Source of the DNA: Pseudarthrobacter enclensis
Lineage (GTDB): Bacteria; Actinomycetota; Actinomycetes; Actinomycetales; Micrococcaceae
Assembly: GCF_001457025.1 (NCBI RefSeq)
Contig: NZ_KQ758599.1
Span: 682,001-746,000 of the forward strand
DNA: 64,000 nucleotides
Direction of reading: 5' to 3'
In this document: positions 27,027 to 36,362 of the stretch, piece after piece
Layout of the letters: each line of letters begins with the position of its first letter
How positions within the stretch are numbered: the first letter of the stretch is position 1
Translations under genes and position numbers: made by a program
The notes under the pieces: model-generated
Seen by the model: the letters and a program-made list of their open reading frames with translations, nothing else
The model's database searches: none
What the model was told of the DNA's origin: nothing

Positions 27027-30000
27027 GCGCACCATCCGCACCGTCAGCCCCGCTGAGGCTGCTTCCCCCACTCAACCTCCATGCTGAACGCCCGCCGCTG
27101 ACAGCTGACCAACAGGCCGCCGTCGACGTGCCGCATGGCTCCGGTCCCGTGCTGATTCCCGGTGCGCCAGGAACAGGGAAAACAACCGTCCTGGTGGAAG
27201 CCGCCGTGGAACGCGTTCAGCGGGACGGCCTCGATCCCGCCGGGGTCCTCATCCTTGCCCCCACCCGACTGGCGGCGGACTTCCTGCGCGACCGGTTCAC
27301 CGCCCGCCTCGACAGGAGCCTCAGCACCACCCCCGCGCGGACGTGGGCCGCCTATGCCTTCGACCTCATCCGGCGTGCCAAGGCAGAGGGAATCCTGCCG
27401 CTGTCCAGGCCTCCGCGCCTGCTCTCCGGCCCCGAGCAGGACCTCATTATCAAAGAGCTCCTGGAAGGCCACAGGACACCCGGTCTTGACCTGCCTTGGC
27501 CGGAGGACCTGCACGGCGCACTGGAAACCCGCGGCTTCCGGCAGGAAGTACGCCAGCTTTTCGACCGCATCATCGAATCCGGCCGGACACCCGCCGACCT
27601 GGCGCAGCTTGGACGCGAATGCGACCGCCCCGACTGGGAGGCCGCCGCCGCGCTCTACAGCGAGTACCGGGACGTGCTGGACCTGCGGATGCCGGAGGCC
27701 TTCGACCCCGCCGGGATCATCACGGCTGCCCGGCAAATTTTCCAGGACGCACCCGATTTCCTGGCAGCCGAACGCCGGCGCCTGCAGCTCATACTCGTGG
27801 ACGACATGCAGGAGGCCAACCCCGCGGTCTTTGAACTGCTGGCAGATATCGCCGCAGGGCAGGACTGCTTCGTCGCATCATGCCCGGACACCGTGGTCCA
27901 GGGGTTCCGCGGCGCCCGTCCGGACCTCATCGCGGAGCTGCCACGGCTGCTGTCCCCGCAGGGTTCAGTGCTGGAACGTCCACTCCGGCACGCCCACCGG
28001 CTGGCCCCTGCTGTTGCCGAAGCCTGGCTGGGTGTTGCAGGCCGCATTTCCCAGCGCGCCGGCGGGCAACTGTCCCGCCGCCTGGAGCAGCCGGGCACGC
28101 CGGCAACGCCGGGGCGGGTTGAAGCGCACCTGGTGCCGTCGGCAGTCCATGAGCTGCGCTACGTTGCCCAGCGGATCCTCGATCAGCACATCGGCGGCGG
28201 ACGCGCACTGACTGACATCGCCGTCATTGTCCGCAACGGCGGGCAGGTCAGCGAACTGCAGCGGTACCTGTCCGGACAGGGCATCTCCGTGCGGGTGCCC
28301 GTGGCCGAATCAGCCGTACGCGACGAAGTGGCGGTCCGGCCGCTCCTGGACGCCTACGCCATCGCCCTGGATCCCGCGGCGCTGACTCCGGAGGGAGCGG
28401 TGTCCCTCCTGACCTCACGGATCGGCGGGGCAAGCCCGCTGGAACTGCGCCGGCTGCGGCAATCCCTGCGCAGCGAGGAACTGGCGGGAGGCGGCGGACG
28501 CAGCAGCGACTCATTGCTGGTGGAGGCACTCCTGGAACCCGGGGCGCTGGGAACCTTGGGCATTGAAGGCCGCGCGGCCCGCCGCACTGCCAGGATGATC
28601 CAGGCCGGAAAGGAAGCAGCTGTACAGCCCGGCGCCAATGCGGAGTCGGTGTTGTGGGCGCTCTGGAACGCCACGGGCCTGGCAGCCATATGGACGGAAA
28701 CTGCCCTGGACGGCGGCCCGCACGGTGCGCGCGCGGACAGGGACCTCGACGCCATGATGGCGCTCTTCCACACCGCCGAACGCTACGTCGACCAAATGCC
28801 CGGCGCAGGGCCGGAACAGTTCCTCGAGTACCTCCTCAACCAGGAACTGCCCATGGACACCCTGGCAGCGCGCGCCCAAGTGGACGACGCCGTCGAACTC
28901 ATGACCCCGGCCAGCGCTGCCGGGCGGCAATGGCCGGTGGTCATCATCGCCGGCCTGCAGGAAGGGGTGTGGCCCAACACCAGGCTCCGCGGAGAGCTCC
29001 TGGGCAGCACCCTGTACGCGGACGCCGTTGAACATGGCACCGGCTACGCCCTGCAAAGGGACCCCCTCAGCCGTCTGCGCGACATCCGATACGACGAACT
29101 GCGCAGCTTTTCCACCGCCGTCTCGCGCGCCGCGGAGCTGCTCATCTGCACAGCGGTGGCCTCCGAGGACGACCAGCCGTCGTCGTTCCTCGACTACGCC
29201 GCGCCCCTGGAACCGGGCCAGGAGGGCCGGGGCTTTACCGCCGTCGGACGCCCCATGACTTTGCGCGCGCTCGTCGCCGAGCTGCGGCAGCACGTGCAGG
29301 CCGGAAACGCTGCCCAGTCCGGGGAGGCCGCAAGGGTCCTCGCGGGTCTGGCCGCTGCCGAGCCTCCGGTGCCTGGAGCCCACCCGGACAACTGGTGGGG
29401 GCTGCAGCCCCTGACCTCCACCGCTGCCGTGGTCCCGCCCGGCGGCACAGTGTTTGTCTCGCCTTCCAAGGTTGAATCAGTGCAGAAATCGCCGCTTGAC
29501 TGGTTCGTCCAGGCGGCGGGAGGCGAGGCCGCCACCGACTTTGCCCGCAGCCTCGGCACGCTGGTGCATGCCATCGCGCAGGACCTGCCGGAGGCGTCAG
29601 GGCAGGAGTACCTGGCCGAGCTGGCCCGCCGCTGGCCCCAGCTGGGCATGAAGGACAACTGGGAGGGACGGCTCGACTACCAGCGGGCCGAAGCCATGGT
29701 GCGGAAGCTGGCGCAGTACGTGCTCCTGATGCGCGGAAGCGGCCGCAGCCTGCTCGGCGTGGAGCAGGACTTTGACGTCGCACTGGGGGACATCAGCCTG
29801 GAGGACGGGTCACCGCGCGCAGCCGTGCTGCGCGGCCAGGTGGACCGCCTGGAAATCGACGGCTCCGGGCGGCTGGTCATCGTGGACCTGAAAACAGGAA
29901 AGCGGCAGCCCGGCAAATCGGAGCTGTCCAGCCATCCCCAGCTCGGCGCCTACCAGGCGGCCGTCCTGGCCGGCGGATTCAGCAGCGCTCAGGGGGAGGG

Positions 30001-30253
30001 GGAGCACCTCTCCGGGGGCGCAGTCCTTGCCCAACTGGGAACCAGCGCAAAGGGCCCGGCAGTCCAGGAACAGAAGCCGCTGGACCCAGAGGACAACTGG
30101 GCACTGGACATGGTGAAGGAAGCAGCAGCGGCAATGGGAGGAAACACCTTTGAAGCACGGCACGATCCCGCCAAGGGAAGCTACGGCGGCCACGGCTGCC
30201 GGCTGCCTGAAGTCTGCCCGCTGTGCGTCCGCGGACGGCAGGTAACCGAATGA
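27023..30253 (+). CDS. adnA: AdnA subunit of the AdnAB helicase-nuclease
   Basis: One half of the actinobacterial double-strand-break resection machine, the counterpart of RecBCD/AddAB. The 1076 residues have an N-terminal UvrD-like motor (Q-motif LTADQQAAVD, Walker A GAPGTGKT at 47-54) and a C-terminal RecB-type nuclease (GQVDRLE to VIVDLKTGKRQ, about 938-960). Motif II reads LVDDMQEA, with Asp in place of the usual catalytic Glu. The C-terminal Cys trio of a possible Fe-S cluster is present (CRLPEVCPLC), but the position that usually gives the first Cys reads KSPLDWF. It starts inside the ATL stop and overlaps adnB. Confidence 0.92.
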   Translation: MSAPSAPSAPLRLLPPLNLHAERPPLTADQQAAVDVPHGSGPVLIPGAPGTGKTTVLVEAAVERVQRDGLDPAGVLILAPTRLAADFLRDRFTARLDRSLSTTPARTWAAYAFDLIRRAKAEGILPLSRPPRLLSGPEQDLIIKELLEGHRTPGLDLPWPEDLHGALETRGFRQEVRQLFDRIIESGRTPADLAQLGRECDRPDWEAAAALYSEYRDVLDLRMPEAFDPAGIITAARQIFQDAPDFLAAERRRLQLILVDDMQEANPAVFELLADIAAGQDCFVASCPDTVVQGFRGARPDLIAELPRLLSPQGSVLERPLRHAHRLAPAVAEAWLGVAGRISQRAGGQLSRRLEQPGTPATPGRVEAHLVPSAVHELRYVAQRILDQHIGGGRALTDIAVIVRNGGQVSELQRYLSGQGISVRVPVAESAVRDEVAVRPLLDAYAIALDPAALTPEGAVSLLTSRIGGASPLELRRLRQSLRSEELAGGGGRSSDSLLVEALLEPGALGTLGIEGRAARRTARMIQAGKEAAVQPGANAESVLWALWNATGLAAIWTETALDGGPHGARADRDLDAMMALFHTAERYVDQMPGAGPEQFLEYLLNQELPMDTLAARAQVDDAVELMTPASAAGRQWPVVIIAGLQEGVWPNTRLRGELLGSTLYADAVEHGTGYALQRDPLSRLRDIRYDELRSFSTAVSRAAELLICTAVASEDDQPSSFLDYAAPLEPGQEGRGFTAVGRPMTLRALVAELRQHVQAGNAAQSGEAARVLAGLAAAEPPVPGAHPDNWWGLQPLTSTAAVVPPGGTVFVSPSKVESVQKSPLDWFVQAAGGEAATDFARSLGTLVHAIAQDLPEASGQEYLAELARRWPQLGMKDNWEGRLDYQRAEAMVRKLAQYVLLMRGSGRSLLGVEQDFDVALGDISLEDGSPRAAVLRGQVDRLEIDGSGRLVIVDLKTGKRQPGKSELSSHPQLGAYQAAVLAGGFSSAQGEGEHLSGGAVLAQLGTSAKGPAVQEQKPLDPEDNWALDMVKEAAAAMGGNTFEARHDPAKGSYGGHGCRLPEVCPLCVRGRQVTE

Positions 30254-33200
30254 CGCAGGATGTGCAGGTGGCCCGCGGGCCCAACGAATCCCTGCCGGAG
30301 CTGCCGCTTCCCGCCGACGCTGTGCCCCCTGCGCGCTTCAGCCCGGAGCAACTGTCCACACTGCTCGGCGAAAAGAACGTCCCCACCCCGGAGCAGTCCG
30401 GAATCATCTCCTCACCCTTGACGCCGCGTCTGGTGATCGCCGGGGCTGGTTCGGGCAAGACCGCCACCATGGCAGACCGGGTGGTGTGGCTGGTGGCCAA
30501 CGGCTGGGTCAGGCCGGAGGAAGTGCTGGGGGTGACATTCACCAGGAAAGCGGCAGGGGAGCTCGCCTCCCGCATCCGGGCCAAGCTGACGGCACTGCAG
30601 AGGGTGGCGGCCCGCAGTGCCGGGGCCCCGGCTTTCCCGGAAGGCATGTTCAGCAGTGACTCCCTGGAACCCAAGGTTTCCACCTACCACTCCTTCGCCA
30701 GCGGCATCGTGTCCGACTACGGGCTGCGGCTGGGGGTTGAACGCGACGTCGTGCTCCTGGGCGGCGCCCAGGCCTGGCAGCTTGCCAGCGAAGTGGTTGA
30801 AGCCTATGACGGTGAGTACGGCCATTTCCGTGCCGCCAAGTCCACCCTGGTGAAGGCGGTCATCCAGTTGGCCGGCGAATGCGCCGAGCATCTGCAGGAG
30901 CCCGAAGACGTTGAGGCGTGGCTGATGGCCCGGCTCTCCGACTACGGGGCCCTGCCATACCTTGCCGGGAAAATGAAGAACCCGCCGCAGGCGGCGGCCG
31001 AAATCGCCGGAATGCTGCGGACCCGGGCCAGCGTGGCGGACATGGTGGGCCGGTACTCCGCCGCCAAGAGGGCCCGCGGGGCGCTCGACTTCGGCGACCT
31101 CGTCGCTCTGGCTGCCAAGGTGGCCAGTGATGTGCCACTCGCGGCCAGAATGGAGCGCCAGCGGTACAAGGTGGTGCTGCTGGACGAGTTCCAGGACACG
31201 TCCTACGCCCAGCTGGTGCTGTTTTCGAGACTGTTCGGCGGAGGCCACGCGGTCACGGCCGTGGGCGACCCCAACCAGTCCATTTACGGCTTCAGGGGAG
31301 CCTCGGCAGGGCAGCTGTTCCATTTCGTCCAGGAGTTTCCCGTCCGCACCGCCACCCCGGACGGAACGGCGGCGTGGAAGCCTGCCCCGACGTCGTACCT
31401 GACCACCGCATGGCGGAACGGGAAATCCATCCTTGCCGCCGCGAACGTGATGTCCGAGTCACTCGCTGCCGCCGAGGCGCGTCGGGGTCCGGCCGACACA
31501 GGAGGAACAGCGGCAGCCAGTGTCCCTCCGCTGCAGCCGAGCCCCCACGCGGTCGACGGCCGCGTCGTCCTGGGAAGATTCGCCAGCGACGTGGAGGAAG
31601 CAGCCGCGCTCGCGGACGACGTCCTGAAGTACCAGGTGACGGACTTTGACGTAAAGCCGGACGGCACGCACGTCGCTCCGGCGCTCGCGGTCCTCTGCCG
31701 GCGGCGTGCCCAGATGGAAACCGTCCGCCGCCAGTTCGAGGCACGCGGCATCGCCTACGAAATTGTCGGGCTGGGCGGCTTGCTGGATACCCCGGAAGTG
31801 GTGGACCTGGTGGCAACCCTGCGGGTGCTCGCGGATCCCGGCCGGTCCGATGCCCTGATGCGCCTGCTTGCCGGAGCCCGGTGGCGGATCGGACCAGCGG
31901 ACCTGATGGCATTGAGGGACTGGTCCAGCCACCTTGCACGGCGGCGCGGACAGGTCGCCGCCACGCCGGAGGGGGAGGACGCCGGCGACGGGGACGGACC
32001 GGACGCGGTGACCGAGTCCGACCTGACCGACGGCGCCAGCCTGGTGGAGGCGCTCGACTGGCTTCCCCGTGAGGGCTGGACGTCCTCGGCGGGACGCTGC
32101 CTTACGGCGGAGGCCCGCGAACGGCTGCACCGCCTGGCCACCGAGCTCCGGCAACTCCGCGGCTACCTCGGCGATGACCTCACCACGCTGCTCGGGGAAG
32201 TGGAACGGGTCATGCTGCTGGACATCGAGGTTGCCGCCCGGCCCGGGGTAAGCATCCACCAGGCGCGCCGGAACCTCGACGCGTTCCAGGACGCTGCCGC
32301 CGGCTTCCTGCGGACCTCCCAGCGCGTGGACATTCTGGCCTTCCTCGGGTGGCTGGAGGCCGCTGCTGCGGAGGAAAACGGACTGGACGCACCGCCCGGG
32401 GACGTCAACAGGGAAGCTGTGCAGCTGCTGACGGTCCACGCCTCCAAGGGGCTGGAATGGGACGCCGTCTTCGTTCCAGGCCTCAACGCCGGGGCCTTTC
32501 CTACGGACAAGGACTCCCGCTGGAGCAGCGGCGCCGCCGCCCTGCCGTGGCCCCTTAGGGGGGACCGCTCCGACCTGCCGCAGTGGGACCTGGACCACCC
32601 CGACCAGAAGGGGTGGATCGACGCCGAGAAGGCCTTCAAAGCGGACGTCCAGGCCCACGTGGAGTCCGAGGAGCGCCGCCTTGCCTACGTGGCCTACACC
32701 CGGGCCAAGCATGTGCTGTGGGTGTCCAGCGCCGCATGGGTGGGTTCCCGCTCGGGACAATCCGCCATGTCGCCGTTCCTGGCCGAACTGGAGGTACTGG
32801 TGCAGCCGGTGGCGGGGGAACCGGCGCGGGCCGAGGTCCATCCCCGGTCCCTCGAGGAGGCGGCCGTGCCGGAGAGCAGCCCGCTGACGCTCGACACCGA
32901 AGTGGCCGCCTGGCCCTACGATCCATTGGAAGGACCGGCAGATCCGCGATCAGGAGAGCGGCTCCGCCTTTCCCCCGGCCGGCGTAAGCCCATGGAGGAG
33001 GCAGCTGCCCGGGTTCTTTCCGAGCTGGCGGGCGGGCAGGCCGGCGTGGGGCCCGCTGCCGAAGCCACAGGGGCAGGGAACGCCCTGGACGGGATCGCTG
33101 CGGGATGGGCCCGCGAGGCTGCGTTGCTGCTGGAACGGCGGTTCCGCAGGTCCAGCGGCCAGGACGTGCATCTTCCCACCCACATCTCGGCATCGACCCT

Positions 33201-33768
33201 CGTGGACCTGGATGAGGATCCGGAGGCCGTGCTGGCCAGGCTGCGGCGCCCCGTCCCGCGTGAACCTGGCATGTCTGCCCGCCAGGGAACCGCGTTCCAC
33301 GCCTGGGTGGAGGAGTACTTCGGCACGTCGGGGATGCTGGACCTTGGCGAGGCGCCGGGGTCCGACGACCACATCGACGCCGCCTACGACCTCGACGCCA
33401 TGGTGGCAGCGTTCAGGGCGTCGGACTGGGCCGACCGCTCACCAGCCCATGTGGAAGTCCCGGTGGAAACCCGGGTGGGAGACGTTGTGGTCCGTGGCCG
33501 GATCGATGCCGTCTTCCGGGATGCCGACGGGCGCTGGGACCTGGTGGACTGGAAGACAGGGCGGCGCCCGTCGGGTGCCAGGCTCAGGACCAGGGCAGTG
33601 CAGCTGGCCGTCTACCGGCTCGCATGGGCCCGGCTCAAGGACGTTCCGCTGGAGGACGTCAGGGCTGCCTTCTTCTACGTGGCCGACAACGAGGTGGTCA
33701 GGCCGCACGATTTGGGCACGGCAAAGGAACTCGAAGCGATCATCGCAGCTGCCGTCAGCTCGGACTGA
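30250..33768 (+). CDS. adnB: AdnB subunit of the AdnAB helicase-nuclease
   Basis: The second motor-nuclease subunit, 1172 residues. The motor is intact: GAGSGKT (65-71), TFTRKAAGELASRI, LLDEFQDTSYAQ, GDPNQSIYGFRGA, VHASKGLEWDAVF and VAYTRAKHVL. The nuclease domain near residues 1083-1103 reads GRIDAVFRDADGRWDLVDWKTG with the metal-binding Asp and Lys. An ATG at 30250 overlaps the adnA stop (ATGA); the frame also opens at 30223. The canonical DE in motif II contrasts with AdnA, so AdnB is probably the stronger ATPase. Confidence 0.95.
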   Translation: MTQDVQVARGPNESLPELPLPADAVPPARFSPEQLSTLLGEKNVPTPEQSGIISSPLTPRLVIAGAGSGKTATMADRVVWLVANGWVRPEEVLGVTFTRKAAGELASRIRAKLTALQRVAARSAGAPAFPEGMFSSDSLEPKVSTYHSFASGIVSDYGLRLGVERDVVLLGGAQAWQLASEVVEAYDGEYGHFRAAKSTLVKAVIQLAGECAEHLQEPEDVEAWLMARLSDYGALPYLAGKMKNPPQAAAEIAGMLRTRASVADMVGRYSAAKRARGALDFGDLVALAAKVASDVPLAARMERQRYKVVLLDEFQDTSYAQLVLFSRLFGGGHAVTAVGDPNQSIYGFRGASAGQLFHFVQEFPVRTATPDGTAAWKPAPTSYLTTAWRNGKSILAAANVMSESLAAAEARRGPADTGGTAAASVPPLQPSPHAVDGRVVLGRFASDVEEAAALADDVLKYQVTDFDVKPDGTHVAPALAVLCRRRAQMETVRRQFEARGIAYEIVGLGGLLDTPEVVDLVATLRVLADPGRSDALMRLLAGARWRIGPADLMALRDWSSHLARRRGQVAATPEGEDAGDGDGPDAVTESDLTDGASLVEALDWLPREGWTSSAGRCLTAEARERLHRLATELRQLRGYLGDDLTTLLGEVERVMLLDIEVAARPGVSIHQARRNLDAFQDAAAGFLRTSQRVDILAFLGWLEAAAAEENGLDAPPGDVNREAVQLLTVHASKGLEWDAVFVPGLNAGAFPTDKDSRWSSGAAALPWPLRGDRSDLPQWDLDHPDQKGWIDAEKAFKADVQAHVESEERRLAYVAYTRAKHVLWVSSAAWVGSRSGQSAMSPFLAELEVLVQPVAGEPARAEVHPRSLEEAAVPESSPLTLDTEVAAWPYDPLEGPADPRSGERLRLSPGRRKPMEEAAARVLSELAGGQAGVGPAAEATGAGNALDGIAAGWAREAALLLERRFRRSSGQDVHLPTHISASTLVDLDEDPEAVLARLRRPVPREPGMSARQGTAFHAWVEEYFGTSGMLDLGEAPGSDDHIDAAYDLDAMVAAFRASDWADRSPAHVEVPVETRVGDVVVRGRIDAVFRDADGRWDLVDWKTGRRPSGARLRTRAVQLAVYRLAWARLKDVPLEDVRAAFFYVADNEVVRPHDLGTAKELEAIIAAAVSSD

Positions 33769-33825
33769 GCCGCCCTCCCGTTGCGGTCGTCCGGAACAGG
33801 AGGACGGGGCGGGAGGACGGTGCGG

Positions 33826-35112
33826 CTACGTTCGGCCGGTTCTGATGACCGACAACGCAGCAGTGGAGGTGTCGTCGGCTGCCTGCGCGGCACCGGGGCC
33901 GCCGGCCGTTCGTTCGCTGACTGACGGGCCGCCGGACGGTTTGCTGTCTCCGGAGGGTTCGGCCGGGATGTCGGTGACGTGGACCGCCGGCACCGGCCCG
34001 GCGGGTGACACGGGCTCAGCCGGGACGGGCACCACCGTCACAGCCGGCACCGCAGCTGCCGCGCCGCCGTCGGACCCGGAACCGGAGACGCCCGGCGCCG
34101 CAGGCCCTGCGGAACCACTCCCGGCCGGAGCGCCCGGCGCTCCCGCAGCCTGTCCGTGCTGGACGGGCGGCTGCGGTTCGACGCTGATGGGTTGCCCGCC
34201 ATGTTCGGCGATGTCGGCCGCAAGGGTTTCGAGCATGTCTTCGGCCTCTGCGACCATGGCATCGTCTCCCGCGGCGATGCCCTTGACCAGGTACTGTGCC
34301 AGGGCGAACTCAGCTGACAGGGCTGCCCGGCGCAGCAGGTGGGCATCCGGCGTGTCCCGACGGCCGGCCGTGTAGCCGGCAAGGACAGCATCAACGAAGT
34401 CCTGCTCGTTGGACGCCACCAGCCAGGCGAAGTCGTCGGCCGGGTCCCCGATCCGAAGGTCGGTCCAGCCGGTGACCGCCGTGACCCGGCGCCCGTCCAC
34501 CAGCAGGTTGTCCTCGTGCAGGTCACCGTGCACCACGCACGGGTTGAACCGCCACAGGGACACGTCCTCCATGGCGTGTTCCCACCGCAGGAGCAGCGCG
34601 GACGGGATCTTCCCCGTGGTGGCCGCCTGGTCCAGTTCGTTCAGCCGGCGCTGGCGGAACTCGTTGGGCGTGTAGCTGGGCAGGTCGGCGTTGCTCACCA
34701 GTTGCTGCGGGAGGTCATGGATGGCGGCCAGCGCCACACCGATCTCCCTTGCCAGCTCCGCAGGTCCGGCCGTGAGGTCTTCCACGCTGCGGGTGCTCCC
34801 GGCCAGGTGTGAGTAGACAAATGTGGTCAGGGCCCCCAGCCGCACACTGCCTGCCACCGTGGGCATGAGGAAGGGCAGTTCGGCACGGATGGCCGGTGCA
34901 AAGGCCCGAAGAACCAGGAACTCCGTCTCGAGCCTGGCACTGGCCTCGGCGTGGCGCGGCGACCGGACCCTCCAGCGCTTGCCCTCCGAGTCGAGCAGCA
35001 GGGCCGAGTCGAAGTCTGCCGGGTCGTCCGGTGCCGAGCTAACGGCCGTCGGAGTCAGTCCGGGGACTGCTGCGGTTGCCACGGCTGCCAGTTCAATCGG
35101 TTTTCTTCTCAC
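33826..35112 (-). CDS. phosphotransferase/kinase-fold protein (macrolide phosphotransferase-like), possibly inactive
   Basis: A 428-residue protein with the aminoglycoside/macrolide phosphotransferase fold. The catalytic loop HGDLHEDN (195-202) and the GDPADD segment (222-227) are present. The Asp that precedes Trp in the metal-binding IDW/LDW motif is replaced: TAVTGWTDLR has Gly215 there. The N-lobe stretch KRWRVRSPRHAEA has Arg where the nucleotide-contacting Lys would be. The last 120 residues are a Pro/Ala/Gly-rich tail. The GTG at 35112 lies 6 nt after TACCGT (leaderless). It is divergent from nudC and convergent with adnB. Substrate unknown. Confidence 0.8.
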   Translation of the reverse strand: MRRKPIELAAVATAAVPGLTPTAVSSAPDDPADFDSALLLDSEGKRWRVRSPRHAEASARLETEFLVLRAFAPAIRAELPFLMPTVAGSVRLGALTTFVYSHLAGSTRSVEDLTAGPAELAREIGVALAAIHDLPQQLVSNADLPSYTPNEFRQRRLNELDQAATTGKIPSALLLRWEHAMEDVSLWRFNPCVVHGDLHEDNLLVDGRRVTAVTGWTDLRIGDPADDFAWLVASNEQDFVDAVLAGYTAGRRDTPDAHLLRRAALSAEFALAQYLVKGIAAGDDAMVAEAEDMLETLAADIAEHGGQPISVEPQPPVQHGQAAGAPGAPAGSGSAGPAAPGVSGSGSDGGAAAAVPAVTVVPVPAEPVSPAGPVPAVHVTDIPAEPSGDSKPSGGPSVSERTAGGPGAAQAADDTSTAALSVIRTGRT

Positions 35113-35118
35113 CGTTCC

Positions 35119-35124
35119 ACGGTA
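35119..35124 (-). promoter_or_regulatory. -10 box (TACCGT) for leaderless phosphotransferase gene
   Basis: TACCGT on the minus strand ends 6 nt before the GTG at 35112. It defines the start against a long upstream open frame that is only antisense to nudC. Confidence 0.55.
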
Positions 35125-35232
35125 GATTGCCCGCAGTCCAAGAGGCCGGTCCGGCGGCGGCGAGTCTCCAGATGAATGCAAAACAGGGGGATGCCGGAGG
35201 CCCACGAAATGTTCAATGTCCGGCCCAGTCAG

Positions 35233-35238
35233 TACGGT
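35233..35238 (+). promoter_or_regulatory. -10 box (TACGGT) for leaderless nudC
   Basis: TACGGT ends 6 nt before the nudC ATG at 35245, with no Shine-Dalgarno. It is the plus-strand partner of the divergent leaderless promoter at 35119-35124. Confidence 0.6.
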
Positions 35239-35244
35239 TGAGTC

Positions 35245-36300
35245 ATGAGCCACCCGGAGTCCGCAATCCAAGCCAGCCAGGTACCAGCCGCCACCACGGA
35301 CGCCTCCTTGGGTGGAGGGCCGGAGCTGCTGGCGGCGAACCACCTGCGCGATACCCTGCTGCCGGTGCGTCCTGCGTTGATGGACAGGGGTTCCACGGAA
35401 CGGATGCGGCCAGGCATGGTGGCGGACCTCCTCGCGGACCCCAACACGCGGGCAGTGGTACTGGCCGGCCGACAGGGCCTGGTGCAGGGCGACCGCCTGT
35501 TCGTTGCGAACGCACAAGCCCTGCACACGGATCTGGCCGGGGCCGGCGCAGCCCCTGAACTGGTGGTCTACCTGGGATCCGCCCTGCCGGACGCCGGGTT
35601 GCCGGCGGGTACCGAGGTGCTGCTTTTCGTGCTGGCCGGGCCTGTCGAGCCGGGGACGGCGGGGATTCCCCATGATGCCGCCTGGGAAGGGTTCCGGGAC
35701 GTCGCCGCACGCCTTGATGCCACCTCCACCGCGCTCTTCGTCGAATCGAGCGCCATCGCCAACTGGCATGCCGGTCACACGCATTGCCCCCGTTGCGGAA
35801 CCCCCACCGAAGTCGAGGCCGGAGGCTGGGTGCGGCGCTGCCCCGCCGACTCCACCGAGCACTACCCGCGGACGGACCCGGCCATTATTGTGACGGTCGT
35901 GGGTCCGGACGGGCGGCTGCTGCTGGGCGGGGGCGGTCCGGCGGACGCCCGGAACTACTCCACGCTGGCAGGCTTCGTGGAACCGGGGGAGTCCCTTGAA
36001 CAAGCCGTGGTCAGGGAGATTTTCGAGGAAGTGGGGGTCCGGGTGAGGGCATGCCAGTACCTCGGCTCGCAGTCGTGGCCCTTCCCCGCCTCCCTTATGC
36101 TTGGATTTACCGCCGTCACCGATGACGCCGAGGCAAGGCCCGACGGCGTTGAGGTCACCAGGGCGCGGTGGTTCAGCCGTGCCGAACTCCAGGAAGCCGT
36201 GCTCAGCGGCGAGATCACCATCTCCAGCAGGCTCTCCATCGCCCGGGCGCTGATCGAGCACTGGTACGGCGGACGGATCAGCGACCTCACGGGCGCCTAG
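35245..36300 (+). CDS. nudC: NAD(+) diphosphatase NudC
   Basis: Nudix hydrolase that cleaves NAD(H), and in known cases removes NAD caps from RNA. The 351 residues show the zinc-finger-like region (HCPRCGTP to RRCPADS, where a Ser stands at the fourth Cys position), the Nudix box GFVEPGESLEQAVVREIFEEVG, and the NudC-specific SQSWPFPASLM. It begins a set with uvrD2 and the M48-like peptidase, and in M. tuberculosis, as I recall, nudC also neighbours uvrD2 and adnAB. Confidence 0.94.
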   Translation: MSHPESAIQASQVPAATTDASLGGGPELLAANHLRDTLLPVRPALMDRGSTERMRPGMVADLLADPNTRAVVLAGRQGLVQGDRLFVANAQALHTDLAGAGAAPELVVYLGSALPDAGLPAGTEVLLFVLAGPVEPGTAGIPHDAAWEGFRDVAARLDATSTALFVESSAIANWHAGHTHCPRCGTPTEVEAGGWVRRCPADSTEHYPRTDPAIIVTVVGPDGRLLLGGGGPADARNYSTLAGFVEPGESLEQAVVREIFEEVGVRVRACQYLGSQSWPFPASLMLGFTAVTDDAEARPDGVEVTRARWFSRAELQEAVLSGEITISSRLSIARALIEHWYGGRISDLTGA

Positions 36301-36362
36301 GCCTTCCCGGCAGGGCGCACGGCAGCCGAAACACAGCAGCAACGGAACACAGAGCAGCAGAC

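Noticed and set aside
35113..36342. Upstream continuation of the phosphotransferase frame, about 410 extra codons
   Set aside because: It is antisense to nudC and has no recognisable domain. The TACCGT box and GTG at 35112 mark the true start.
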